Shown piece by piece: positions 22,820-36,300 of a stretch of 64,000 nt of DNA. Positions within the stretch are counted from its first letter, which is position 1. Each line of letters starts with the position of its first letter. Source of the stretch: Alviniconcha marisindica (lineage: Eukaryota > Mollusca > Gastropoda > Provannidae); contig JABMCL010001327.1 in assembly GCA_018857735.1 (NCBI GenBank), positions 1-64,000 of the forward strand, in the 5' to 3' direction. The position numbers were made by a program, and so were the translations under genes. Below the pieces are notes generated by a model, which saw only the letters and a program-made list of their open reading frames with translations, was not told the DNA's origin and ran no database searches.

Positions 22820-25800
22820 TCAGTATCGCCAGGTGAGAAGGTAGATGTTCCCCAGCTGGTCTCCAGCCATGAGTTGTGTAGCTGCTGCGCTGCTGGTCCC
22901 AATGCTGCACAGTGAGGTCACTGGGGCCTGGCAGTAGAACTGGCCCAGCTGCAACAGGGTATAAATACTGTTATTTGTTATGCACAGTGAGGTCACTGGG
23001 GCCTGGCAGTAGAACTGGCCCAGCTGCAACAGGGTATAAATACTGTTATTTGTTATGCACAGTGAGGTCACCGGGCGGGGCCTGGCAGTAGAACTGGCCC
23101 AGCTGCAACAGGGTATAAATACTGTTATTTGTTATGCTGCACAGTGAGGTCACCGGGCGGGGCCTGGCAGTAGAACTGGCCCAAATGCAACAGGGTATGA
23201 ATACTGTTATTTGTTATGCTGCACAGTGAGGTCACTAGGGCCTGGCAGTAGAACTGGCCCAGCTGCAACAGGGTATAAATACTGTTACTTGTTATGCTGC
23301 ACAGCGAGGTCACCGGGCGGGGCCTGGCAGTAGAACTGGCCCAGCTGCAACAGGGTGTAAATACTGTTACTCATTATGCACCCAATAGGCTCCTTATGAA
23401 GGGAGTAGGACTCGCTTTTTCAGTTTTTTCCCCCCAGTTGGATTTACTCTGTTTAAGGTCTTTAAATGTAATGCCTCAACAATTAAGTACTTGCTTGTTT
23501 ATTTTACACTTAGACCCAAAATTAAAATTAAATAAATAAAAAACAAGAAGAGAAGGATTTTTTTAAATCTAGATATTCCCTCTGACTGTCCTCACTGTTA
23601 TGACCCTTTTATCCCCGTGTCATGCTGATGATGCACAGAGCGCTGAAGACTGTTGTGGTGCCATTTACCTGAGTGAAGTTGCTGGACCACACCTTGATGG
23701 TGCAATCTTGCGAGGCAGTGAAGATGTGGTGCTCAGCAATGACACCAGTGATGCCTCTGCTGTGGACCTGCACAGGCACACGACACACGCATTAACAGCT
23801 ACTGATCATCAGCAGATAACGACACCACCACCAACACCATGCCTCTGACCATCAGCTGGTAATGGCCCCATCAATGACACCACCACCAACACCATGCCTC
23901 TGACCATCAGCTGGTAATGGCCCCATCAACAACACCACCACCAACACCGTGCTTCTGACGTCTGACATGGACTACAGGATCTTTAACATGGGTATGTGGT
24001 CTTTTTGCACACATGGGGAAGCTTGGTTCATAGTCTCATCCAAAGGACCTCAAGGGTATCAACAACAACAAAAAGCTTTCAGGACACACTCTCCAGGCAA
24101 CTTCCCAAAACTAGTAGTAGACTGGGTAGCTCTGCTCTTGTGGTTGCAGTAGCCTTATATTATTCCCCAGGTAAGGTTCACTAGTTAGTTAGTGATTGGA
24201 TTTTAACGTTCTGAGGACAATCACTCTGTCATAAGCAAATGCATATTTCAAAACTCCTCTCACGCATATGCATGTAAGCCCTTTCTCAAGTCAAATCCAC
24301 AGAATAAATCCCCAAGTAAGGTGGCCTGAATCTCCTCAAGCCAAGTCTGTCAAAAACAACACACACACACAAATCACCCATCCACAGGATTTACCTTCAA
24401 CTGCTTCCATGTCCCATCTCTGGAGTAACAGCTGAGCTGCCCGAGGGAATCACCGGTGTAGTAGCTGCTGTTCTTCTTCCCCTTTGTAGCGGTCAGAACC
24501 CAGTTTTGTGGGGAGGGAGGCGTTTTGCTGTCCACTTGGTCCGTGGGCACTCTTTCTACCAGCAGCTCTGTCAGGTCAACCTGAAACCATTCCAGCAAAG
24601 AATAATAATGATTTCATCTGGGGTCAATGAACAGGAGTTTGGCTGAATTCATGTGTGTTCATGGATGAAGCGACACATTCCACCAAGGCAGAAGTGGGAT
24701 GATACTGCGGTCATACTGCGGTCATGGAACAGGAGTTTGGATGAGATCATGTGTGTGCAAGGATGAAGCAAGACTTACTCCATCATGGTGGAAGTGGGAT
24801 GAGTTCATCCGGCGGTAATGGAACAGGAGTTTGGATGTGTCTGTGTGTGTTCACAGGTGAAGCAACACCATGTGATTCACCTAAAATTTACCCTGTTACA
24901 GTATATGTCATCTTGTATATGCCTCAAACAATGACATAAAGTTTTATCAAAATAAAACAAAACCTCAGAACAATTACTAGGTTTACATTTCACACAAGAA
25001 CTACGACTAGGTCAATGAAAAACAGAAAGTACGACTGAACTGGATCCAATCCATCATCATGCAATCAGTTTTAAAAATCTCCCGTGTCTGGAGAAATAAC
25101 CTGCTCAATAATTTGCCATGCACAGTCTTACAGCTACAGACAAGACAAGGTTATGATTTTCAACGCAGACACTAATAGCAACAATGCTGATGGATAAAAA
25201 TTTCAAAATGAACAAAAAAAACAACAAAAAAACACTGTGCCAGAAAATAAATAGGGAAGAAAGATTGTTTTCCAAGCAATTGAGTGAAATCGGACAACCC
25301 CTCCCCCCTGCAAAGCCTAATTACCTGTCGGTTTGATCTTTGAAACTCCCACACAGAAATGGTGCCGATGGTGGTGGCAGTGATGAGCTGCCCGGCAACG
25401 GACTGCAGACTGAGTGGCCAGTCGCCATACACCTTCACACAGTCCACGCCAGTCATTCGGGTGTAGCTGCCTCGGGGTGGACACCTGTTGCAAACATTGC
25501 AAAACATGAACACTGCAAAATTTTAACATTGCAAAACATGAATATTGCAAAACACGAACAGTGCACTGGGTACAAAGAATCATGTGACTAGTATAAAACA
25601 CAAAAAGTGGGTGAGAGAGGACCAGCTGTTATAACACACAGCCAATGATTGTTCAATGTATTTCGGGATCTGTTCCACCCATGTGTTACCACAGTAGCAT
25701 GTAAAAGATCCCAGTCATTCTGCCAAAAGTGCAGGGAACAGGTTACAACTAAACATGCATGCACCCTATGTATGTGGCTTTGGACAAAGTGATGCGACAT

Positions 25801-28800
25801 GGTGCATGGCCGCATGGTGTATACAGAATGTGCTCCGAGATAGCAGTAGTTTCCAACATAGCACAAATGAACATCACCATCAGTGGATTTTGCACAAAGC
25901 TCTCTTTTTTCCTTTTTTTTTTTTTTTTACCTAGAAGACCCTTCAACAAAAAGTAGTGAAGATGAATATAACTACTCACACAAACTGAGAGGTCTTGACA
26001 CTGGAGTCCAGGCTCCTGTAGAAGATGCACCCATCCCAGGAGGTGCCAATGACAAAGGTATCAGTGTTGTTGGGGCTGAGGTTGGGGTCCCATGTCAGAC
26101 TGCTGACTGGAGCTTGGACTCCCTCCTCCTTCCTCTTTCTGCAAGCCCAGCGTTCAAACAACAATGGTCAAGACAGTCAATGCTTTTTTCTTCTCTTTCT
26201 ATTGCTTGGGCTTGGACACACTCCTTCTTTCTGCAAGCCCAGCGTTCAAACAACAATGGTCAAGACAGTCAATGCTTTTTTCTTCTCTTTCTATTGCTTG
26301 GGCTTGGACACACTCCTTCTTTCTGCAAGCCCAGCGTTCAAACAACAATGGTCAAGACAGTCAATGCTTTTTTGTCTCTTTCTTTTATTTGGGCTTGGAC
26401 ACCCTCTTTCTTCTTCTTTCTGCAAGCCCAATGTTCAAACAACAAGATAAAATGGTCAATGCTTTTTCTTCTCTTTCTATTGCTTGGGCTTGGACACACT
26501 CCTTTCTGCAAGCCCAGCATTCAAACAACAATGATCAAGACAGTCAATGCGGTTTTCTTCTCTTTCTATTGCTTGGGCTTGGACACACTCCTTCTTTCTG
26601 CAAGCCCAGCATTCAAACAACAATGATCAAGACAGTCAATGCTTTTTCTTCTCTTTCTATTGCTTGGGCTTGGACATACTCCTGCTTCTTTCTGCAAACA
26701 ACAAGGTAAAGATAGTCAATGCTTTTTTTGCCTCTTTCTTTTGCTTGGGCTTGAACACACTCCTCCTTCTTCCTTCTGCAAGCCCAGTGTTCAAACAACA
26801 ACAGTAAAGACAGTCAACGCTTTTTTCTTCTCTTTCTTTTGCTTCAAAGATTGAAAAGTGTGTTGGCTTTCCCTTAACAGTGAAACACAGATTTTGAATG
26901 GACAAATGCAATAATTAGGGTATTGTATTATACTGTTGGTTCTGCTGTGATGTGAAAATATATAGTGAATAATTTTTTCAATCCCCTGGTTAAGGATGGA
27001 ACATTTATTTGTCATCCCCGTCATTAGCAAACACTTTGGCACAGTTTTCAACCAGTTATATCCCCCCCTCCCCCGTTTACATAACCAGTTACATTCCCAA
27101 TTTCCTGTCATGTTACACTCATAACCAGTTATGTTCCCTATCATATTGTGCAACCAATTACATCCCTTACACAAACAGTTACATTCCCAATTTCCTGTCA
27201 TGTTACACTCATAACCAGTTATGTTCCTTATCATATTGTGCAACCAATTACATCCCTTACACAACCAGTTACATTCCCAGTTTCCTGTCACGTTACACTT
27301 GTAACCTGTTACATTTCCCCCTATTCTTTTATGTTGCAAAACCAACCCAGTTCCCCTATTCGTTTTATGCTGCAAAACCAGCTGCAGTTTCTCTATTCTT
27401 TCATGTCACACAACCAGTTACATCCCTCCCCCCCCCCCCCCCCCCCCCCCCCCCTCGTTCATGTTATAACAACCAAACACCTTTCCCCAATCCTTTTATG
27501 TTACGCAACCAATTACTGTACCTCTTTCCTTTTGTTACATAACAAATTCAAATTTCCCTTTCATTTTGTGTCACACAATCAGCTACAATCCCTGTCTCCT
27601 TTCACATTATACAACCACTGACATTCCCCTTTCATGTAACATTGTGGGCCCTGGTGAGTTCTGTCTGTTAGAAAATGGCCAATGTCTGTCTGTTAGAAAA
27701 TGGCCAATGTCTGTCTGTTAGAAAATGGCCAATGTCTGTCTGTTAGAAAATGGCCAATTTCACCCAGGGATGTCTTGGGGGGAAATGCTGTGTAAGTGTT
27801 TACTGTTGTTACTATACTTATCAACAAACACATAATTATCACTGTTAAAACTGGACTCTCAAACTGTCCATAATTTGAAGGAAACCCTACCGGACAATCA
27901 GACCATCCTTTTTGTGCATGACGTCCCAGACAACCATGGTCATGTCGTTTGATGCAGTGACAAATCGTGTGCTCCCTTTGTTCACAAAGCAGGCTGCACT
28001 CACAGATTTCTCATGAGCCTGCAAACCAGCAGCAGAAACCTCATACAAATTTCAGCAGCAGCCATTGTGCTTTGTTGGCTTCATCATATTCTTCAACACC
28101 TCCATGCCAGAAACAACAAACACCTCCCCCCCCCCCCCCCCCCCAAAAAAAAAAAAAAACCACCACCACCACCACCCACATTTTTCCATCATTAGGAATC
28201 CAGTCAAAACTTTTACAGAACCACTGCAGCAGTCCCAGACAGTCCCAACTAAAATCCATCAATTGCTGCCTGCCCACATCAGTTTCAAGGGGGCATCTTT
28301 GTTTTACCTTTAAATGGTCATCACATCAAGTATTTTTTCCCAGTATCCCCCCAGGTTATCTGCTGTCAAAGAAAGGTATGCATAGTGTGGTGACCTCCTG
28401 CCCTGTCTTTCTTTGTACAGTCTTTTTTCTTTTTTTTTACATGCTGTGAACACATTCTGTAAATGTGGAAGCTAGTTTTGGGGGCGTTTTTGTTTATTTG
28501 TTCTGTTTTTGATTCTGTTCTGTTTTTCCTTTCTTTTGCTGCTCTACCAACTGACATTAAAAGTTTTGTGGAAGTCTCCCAGTAGAATAGTCCACAGTCT
28601 ATAAAAGAAGCCAACTAGTATGATGCAAACTGATGCTGCCTTGTGACTTATATAATTGCTTTTTCCCCCCACCCTCAAGCTGCATCCCTTGCATTTTGTA
28701 TTGTGAAGACGGCACTGACCTTGAAGCTGTAGACACAGGTGAAGGTGGATGCCTTGTTCTGCCAGATATTCACCATACCAGACCTGCACAGACATTTGAA

Positions 28801-31800
28801 TGCCAATGACAGCTGTGCACATATTAAAACCACGAACAGTGATAACATTTAAAAAAATTTTTTTTATTGAATTACCATTTTACTTTTGCAAACCCAATTA
28901 CTTTCTGTTATAAGTACATCTATGAGTTATTATATTTCTCCTTCTGTATGTTCATGCTTGTTGTACAATTTCACCGCCTTGCTGACTTTGATGTTTACTG
29001 CTTTCCTGTTGCTTTCATACCCAACAAAAAACTAAGGAACAAACATCCTTGAATTCTGATTCAAGTCACAGATGCACACCATCAGAACGCTGCCATCAGT
29101 GTCATATGTTGTTTAAGTGGAGCCCAAGTTAAATTACAGAAAAAGAACATGGAAAAACAGCATGGCTTGGCTTACACAAACTGCTTTTGTCCCAAACCAA
29201 AGCACAGGTACTGTATGTACTCCACCTGTCAGTAGACAATGCCCAGTTACCACCCAGTCCTGCTGTGACACAGATAAGCTGAGAAAGCAACAACACAGGT
29301 ACTGTATGTACTCCACCTGTCAGTAGACAATGCCCAGTTGCCATCCATTCCTGCTGTGACACCGGTAAGTTGAAAAAGCAACAACACAAGTACTGTATGT
29401 ACTCTTACCTGTCAGCAGACAATGCCCAGTTGCCATCCAGTCCTGCTGTGACACAGTTAAGTTGAGAAAGCAACAGCACGGGTACTGTACTCTACCTGTC
29501 AGTAGACAATGCCCAGTTGCCATCCAGTACTGTAGCAACACAGGTAAGCTGAGAAAGCAACAACACAGGTACTGTATGTACTCTACCTCTCAGCAGACAA
29601 TGCCCAGTTGCCATCCAGTCCGGCAATGACACAGGTAAGTTGAGAAAGCAACAACATGGGTACTGTATTCTACCTGTCAGTAGACAATGCCCAGTTGCCA
29701 TCCAGTCCAGCAGTGACACAGGTGACTTCCACTTCATGCTGGCCGGTCATCTTCACCTGGCTGGCCAGGCTCGGCGCCCACAGTCGCAGTGACCGATCCA
29801 GACCTGCAGTGGCCAAGCGCCCTTCTTTGTTTGCGGCCACAGCCAGCACTCGGTCAGAGTGGCCAGTCAGAGAGGCCAGCACGTTGGCCTGAAACAGGCA
29901 CAGCACCATGGGATGGTGTAAACCACTGGTGATGGGGAGAGAAGGAACTGAAGGAAGTGGAGGTGTAAAAGTGACAGCACTGTCATAATCATACTGAATC
30001 ATAGCAAAATAGGGGACGTGCCTGTGGTTGCGTTTCTGTACATGCATGCCTGGTGAAAATTACCGTAGGTGACTCAGGTGTCTGTTGTTGTACTTGTGTT
30101 GCAGATTTCAAGCACTGATTAACTCCCTTGTGTGTTGATCATAACAAAATAGTGTAAATAGACCACTTAATTTTGTGAAGAAACCATACAGGCTAATACA
30201 GGGTTTGTAAAGGAATTGTATTTCAAAAGTCCCAAACTTACACATGTTTGAACAGTTTGACACTGTGGGGTGGAAAACATAAATGGCACATGTGCAGTTT
30301 GAAGGATGGTACTCTTGCTGTATGTAGTAGGTGGAACACCAGGTCTTGGGGGTGTTTCAAGTTGAATTTTGTATTTCCCTTTCATCGTCCATTGTTTGGC
30401 CTCTCATTTTTTCCCAATCTCATTTCTGCTGATTATCTGTTGACCACTATCATGAAATACCTAAGCATTCCAAGACCTTGGCTGAAAATGCCATTTGCCC
30501 CAAACTTCCAGGCCTGGAAAAAAGCACCTCACTTTTCCCAATTTTGTTAAGACAAAAAGAACAAGAACAGCAAAACACACCTATGACAAGTGCAACACTG
30601 TCAGTTTAACCCTTTCACTGCCATGCATGTCATGCTGGCTGGGGAATAAAGTGAACAAATTTGAAAGCCTTAATAAAGCCTCTTTTTTTTTTGCTGCACC
30701 AGTAGGTGAAAGAATTTGCATCAAGATGTACAGGTAACAGTACTGAAAGTAGACTTGTTACAGGACCCAGAAAGTATTCAGTGTGCAGGCATGCAAGTGC
30801 ACATTTCAACCCTAGAAACTTTTACAGGCTTGGGGCAGTGATGGGGTTAATGCCAAGACAGACAAGCAGCTTACCTGCAGGGGTCGCCACAGTCGGACAG
30901 TGCCATCATCGCTGCATGAGGCTACAATCACGTCCTGCACATCCAGCCCTCGGCTCTTCTTCTCCTGCGTTTTCTTGCCTTCATCCTCCTTGTCTTTGCC
31001 GCTGTCCACCTCCTCCATCTCCTCTGCCCAGCTCTTCTCTTCCTTCTCCTCGTCTTCACCCACACCTGCAAACATCAGCACTGCACAGGTTTGGTCAGGG
31101 AAAGCTAAGACCATGTACGCTGAACCAAAAGGGCTCAAAGACTGCAAAATGCTTTCATAATCTTGCTTTTTAATTATCTGCATTTAAAACAAAACAAAAC
31201 ACTTAAGTATATAAAGTACAAAATTTGAAGAATACACTTTTTTTAATTGCCACATTCAAAATATGTGGGTTATTATGTGGGTATTTACCACAGAACTGCA
31301 AAATGAAAGCGGAAATCTGTTGGCACAATACAGCAGCAGACCAAGACAATAATGAAGTAACCTGGTTTCTCTTTTTGGACTACAAACAAAACAAAACAGA
31401 AACAAAAACAATTCTGGCTTTAATGCAGAGAAATAAAACTGCTTTAGCAAACCCTTCACTGGAGAATCATGGGCAATTAATCCTTCACCCTGACAACAAA
31501 CATGACTAACACTAACAGTGCTTCACTGACTTAACATGCAGAGAACAGCACCATATAAATTAAAACAAATTAATCCACTGAAGTGGTGCACTGACTGGAT
31601 AATAGTATTCTTCTGTCAGAGTGCTGGTAAAAACAAAAACTGCTCTGTGAGCAGATAAATGGTATCCTATCTGTTCTCACTTTGTCCATCAGCAGAGCGA
31701 CACTTGATGTAGACGTCACAGTCATTGACACACTGTGTGTGACCGTAGAGGGTGGTGATCTCAGTACCACGGTGTGACCACACCTTCAACTGCCCATCAC

Positions 31801-31866
31801 TGGAACCGGACACCACACACCCAAACTGCAACAAGCAAATCAGTGTATTTCAGTCAAACACAGACA

Positions 31867-31906
<40 letters not shown>

Positions 31907-32185
31907 ACTAAAACTGCAACAAACAAATCAGTGTAATTTCATTCACACAGAGACACATACACACACACACACCACATCCAAACTGCAAAAAGCAAATCAA
32001 TGTATTCTAGTCACACACGGACACTGGCACACATACACACACATGCACACACACGCGCACGCACACACACACACACACACACACCCACACAGAAACAGAA
32101 ACACACACATGCACGCACGCACGCACGCACAAGCACACAGAAACACACATACACACACATGGTGTACACATGCATGCATGCACAT

Positions 32186-32218
<33 letters not shown>

Positions 32219-32254
32219 CACACACAGAAACACACACACTGCACACAGAAACAC

Positions 32255-32341
<87 letters not shown>

Positions 32342-33268
32342 GCACACAGAAACACAGAAACACACACACACACACCAGCAAGCATGCCAGCAGGTACAAG
32401 CGGCAGAGTGCACATTAGACAGAGACCTTGTAAGCCATGGCCTGGACACTGGAGGTGTGGCCCTGCAGCTTGCATTTCTCCTGCTGCGTCTTCGTATCCC
32501 ACACCTTCAGGTTGAAGTCATTGGAAGCCGTCACCTGAACCACAAGTGATTCATAAGTTAGTTTATGTTTTAAACATCATACATTTTATACTTGCAGCAA
32601 ACTTACTTCAACTTCAGTCAATTTTAGAAATTCAAAAACTCCCTGTTTAGTGACTGTAGCTACCATTTAGGAGCAAAACATGATCCACATCACAAGCAAA
32701 CACTCACACACACACACACACACACATGCAAATGAACACACACATACACACACACACGCATGTGCACTTGCATGCACACACACATACACCTGTATGCACA
32801 CACACACACACACACATCCACAGTGTCTGTACAACGTACCATTAAAAGGTGACATATTAGAACATATAGCACATTTCACACTCCATATAACAGAAAATCA
32901 ACGTTTAACTATTAGTATCACTCAGGGGAGCAGGCAGCTATGCAAGTGGCTAAACCATGGTGGGAGGGGTTGTTTGTACGGGGGGGGGGCTGACTGGCAG
33001 ACTGATCTGTACAACTGGACAAAATCATCTCAAGTTCCTGGGCGATTCACTGTAGACTCACCATCAAGTCGGCTGTGTTAGACAACTGACAAGCGTTCAC
33101 CCAGTCAGCGTGACACTGGGTCATGGTTGTCTCTGGAACAGGATTGGGATCGATGGTGCAAGCAACGATGTCCCAGATGCACACAGACTGAAAACACAAT
33201 GAAGGTAAGATCTCATTTCATTAATCAATCAATGCATACAAGTTTACCACACACACACTACAAGCTTA

Positions 33269-33323
<55 letters not shown>

Positions 33324-36300
33324 GTACACATACATGCACATCACATATAGAAATGCACCCCCCACACACATACACACACACATGTACACATACATCTCAC
33401 ATACACACATCACACATCATACACAGACACAAATTACACACACACATGTACACATACATCTCACATACACACATTCAGACCTGTTTACCCCCTAAATGCA
33501 CAAGTGTAGTTTGGGTAGTCTAAATGTGTTGTCAGGAGGTACAATGTGTAGTCATAGTGCATCAGTTGAAACTGGACTGCTTTATCATTCACACATTCAG
33601 ATTCTCATTCTCACTCAACGAGTCAAAATAACACACAAGAAACTTTGTCTATACAAACTTAATAAAACAACAAATACAATTATTTTGCTGTAGTGTAACA
33701 CTAAGTATGGTATGTTCTTTCTATCTCAGTTACAAATTTAGACAAGATAATCAGTTTGTCCCACACACACACCAAGCACACACTTTCTCTCATCCACTCT
33801 ATGAGCTTGACTGAATTGATATAATTTTCTGAATCAGAAGACCACAGTGCCCGAAAATATAAACGTAAGGCGACAGCATGGCACTGCTACCAAGGTCTCA
33901 TGGCACTGCTACCAAGGTCTCATGGCACTGCTACCAAGGTCTCAGCCACACACAAGTGGTGTAGATCCGTTCTGGTCTCTTGCTGGGCCATGCACATGTG
34001 AATGTGGGAAAATTGTAAAGCCAACATCTTGACTCAGAATGTCCAGTTGTACAGATCAGTCTGCCAGTCAGCCCCCCCCCCCCCCCCCCCCCACCCCATA
34101 ACAACCCCGGCCGCAAGCACCCTACTCAACAGCCTAGTACAATTTTTTTCCGACCTCACAACAGTGTGAGCAGCGAATTTTCTCATTGGCTGATCCCCAA
34201 CAAAGTAGCCAATCACAACGCACGTTCTTTGTAATGGTGATAAAAATTTGCTCAAGGGACATAACTCTATGGACTAGTGCTATCGATGTTTACAAGTGTG
34301 GGAAAACTATATCAGTTTGTTGCATTAAAATGAGGGGGGGGGGAAGGGGGGGAACTGGGGGGGGGGGGGGGAAGGGCGGGGAAACGGAGAGAGACAGACT
34401 TGAAGCTGGAAAAACTTTCCAGTCGCCTTGAACTTGTAGGACTTGCTCTCAACAGGTTGCTTTTACAGTCAAATCGACCACCATGCTTGCATGATAAAAG
34501 TCCGATTTGCAGGTGGTGCAAAGAACAAGTTCGCTGCCTTTCCTTGAAGGAACCACACGGATAAGCTTAGCGGTCAGCTGGGAGAAACTTCTGGGATGGA
34601 ACTTTCTTCCTTTTAATCGCAGCAGCAGAGCCTTTGGAGGCTAACACTGAGTCTTCTTCTGAAGAAGTTTCATACGCTCGCTTCTTCGACTTGGACATTT
34701 TCTCCCAACTGAAGGGAGTTTCGGATGCATTCAGAACCTATGTTTGCGCCAAAACCAGCGCTGCTATTGCAAGACATGATATGCGTATCATAAGTGGGCG
34801 CACGTACCTTTTGAACACGGCGGCCGTGTCAAAAATAGGATTGCATCAAAAAAGAGGACCGAATTACGCTCGTCGCTATCGCGTAGCCGAAATGAAGTCA
34901 TTTGCGTAGTTTGTGTAATGCAAGCGTAGATGCGTAGTTTGGGCTTCAAATGTGTAGATTTCTACGCCAAATGCATAGACTAAACAGGTCTGCACATTGC
35001 ACATCATACATACACAAATTACACACACACACACACTTCCAACAGCTGAGTGATACAGACCATGTCTCGGCTGCAGGTGGCCAGTTTGCGAGCACCAGGG
35101 CCGAAGCTGCAGCCGGTGACGGGTCCTGTGTGATCTCTCAGCGTGGCCACTGGCTTGGCACTGCAATGCGTGGACAATAAAAATTAAATTGGTTTGATGG
35201 GGGCTGTTGCTGTAATTCTCGCTGTTCCAGTTTACTCTTAGCTGTCATTATCAAACACAGCAGCACCCAGTTTGTTGAAAATTGATGTTTGAAAGCCACA
35301 AAAACATGATAAGCAAAAAATAACATCACTATAGTTTGAATTCAGTTGATTTATGGTCAAATTTGTTGACAATTGATGTTTGAAAAGCCACAAAAACGCA
35401 AAATGCAAAAAAAGCCGATTCATGAACATCATGCATAAATTCAGATCCCACCCCAATCTGCCGTCATACATTTTGGACGTCTTGGCTTTCTTGATGGGCG
35501 GGAAGAGGCAGCAGGTGCAGTCGTCCGACGTGGTGGCAATCATCGTCCTGTGCACCGATATGCTCAGCACTGCCTTGCTGTGTCCCTCCAGGGTACACAC
35601 CTTGGTACCGTGGCTGGCCTCCAGTACCTGTACAACAGATATCACATGAATAACTCTGCAGTGCGGCATACCTCCACTGCACACACTTTGGTACTGTCGC
35701 TGGCCTCCAGTACCTGTACAACAGATGTCACATAAATAACTCTGCAGTGCGGCATACCTCCACTGCACACACTTTGGTACCGTGGCTGGCCTCCAGTACC
35801 TGTACAACAGATGTCACAGGAATAACTCTGCAGTGTGGATTACCTCCACTGCACACACCTTGGTACCGTGGCTGGCCTCCAGTACCTGTACAACACATGT
35901 CACAGGAATAACTCTGCAATGTGGCGTACCTCCACTGCACACACCTAGCAACCACAGCTTGCCTTCAGTACCTGGACATCAGGCATCACACAACCAACTC
36001 AGCAATGTGGTGTACTTTTACTGTACACATCTAGGAATCACACTAGCTTCCAGTACATGGACAACAAACATCACATAACTAACTGTGCAATGTGGTGTAC
36101 TTTTACTGTACACACTCAGGAACCACAGCTAGCCTGGACTAGTACCTGGACGCTGCACATTACATAAACAACTCTGTGATGTGGCGTACCTTGACTGCAC
36201 ACACCCTGGAACCATGGCTAAAAGTCTTCAGCAAAATGAGCGTTACATAAATAAGCCCAGTGGTCTGAGGAGTGTGGCCTCCAGCAGACGCACGCAGGGC

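Noticed and set aside
25883..26709. Long + strand open frames (181-247 codons) with [15 protein letters not shown] repeats
   Set aside because: They are the antisense of the ~92-bp acceptor array of TEP1 exon 39; periodicity explains the lack of stops.
31752..32549. His/Thr-rich or Cys/Val-rich open frames
   Set aside because: Translation of (AC)n microsatellite; not genes.
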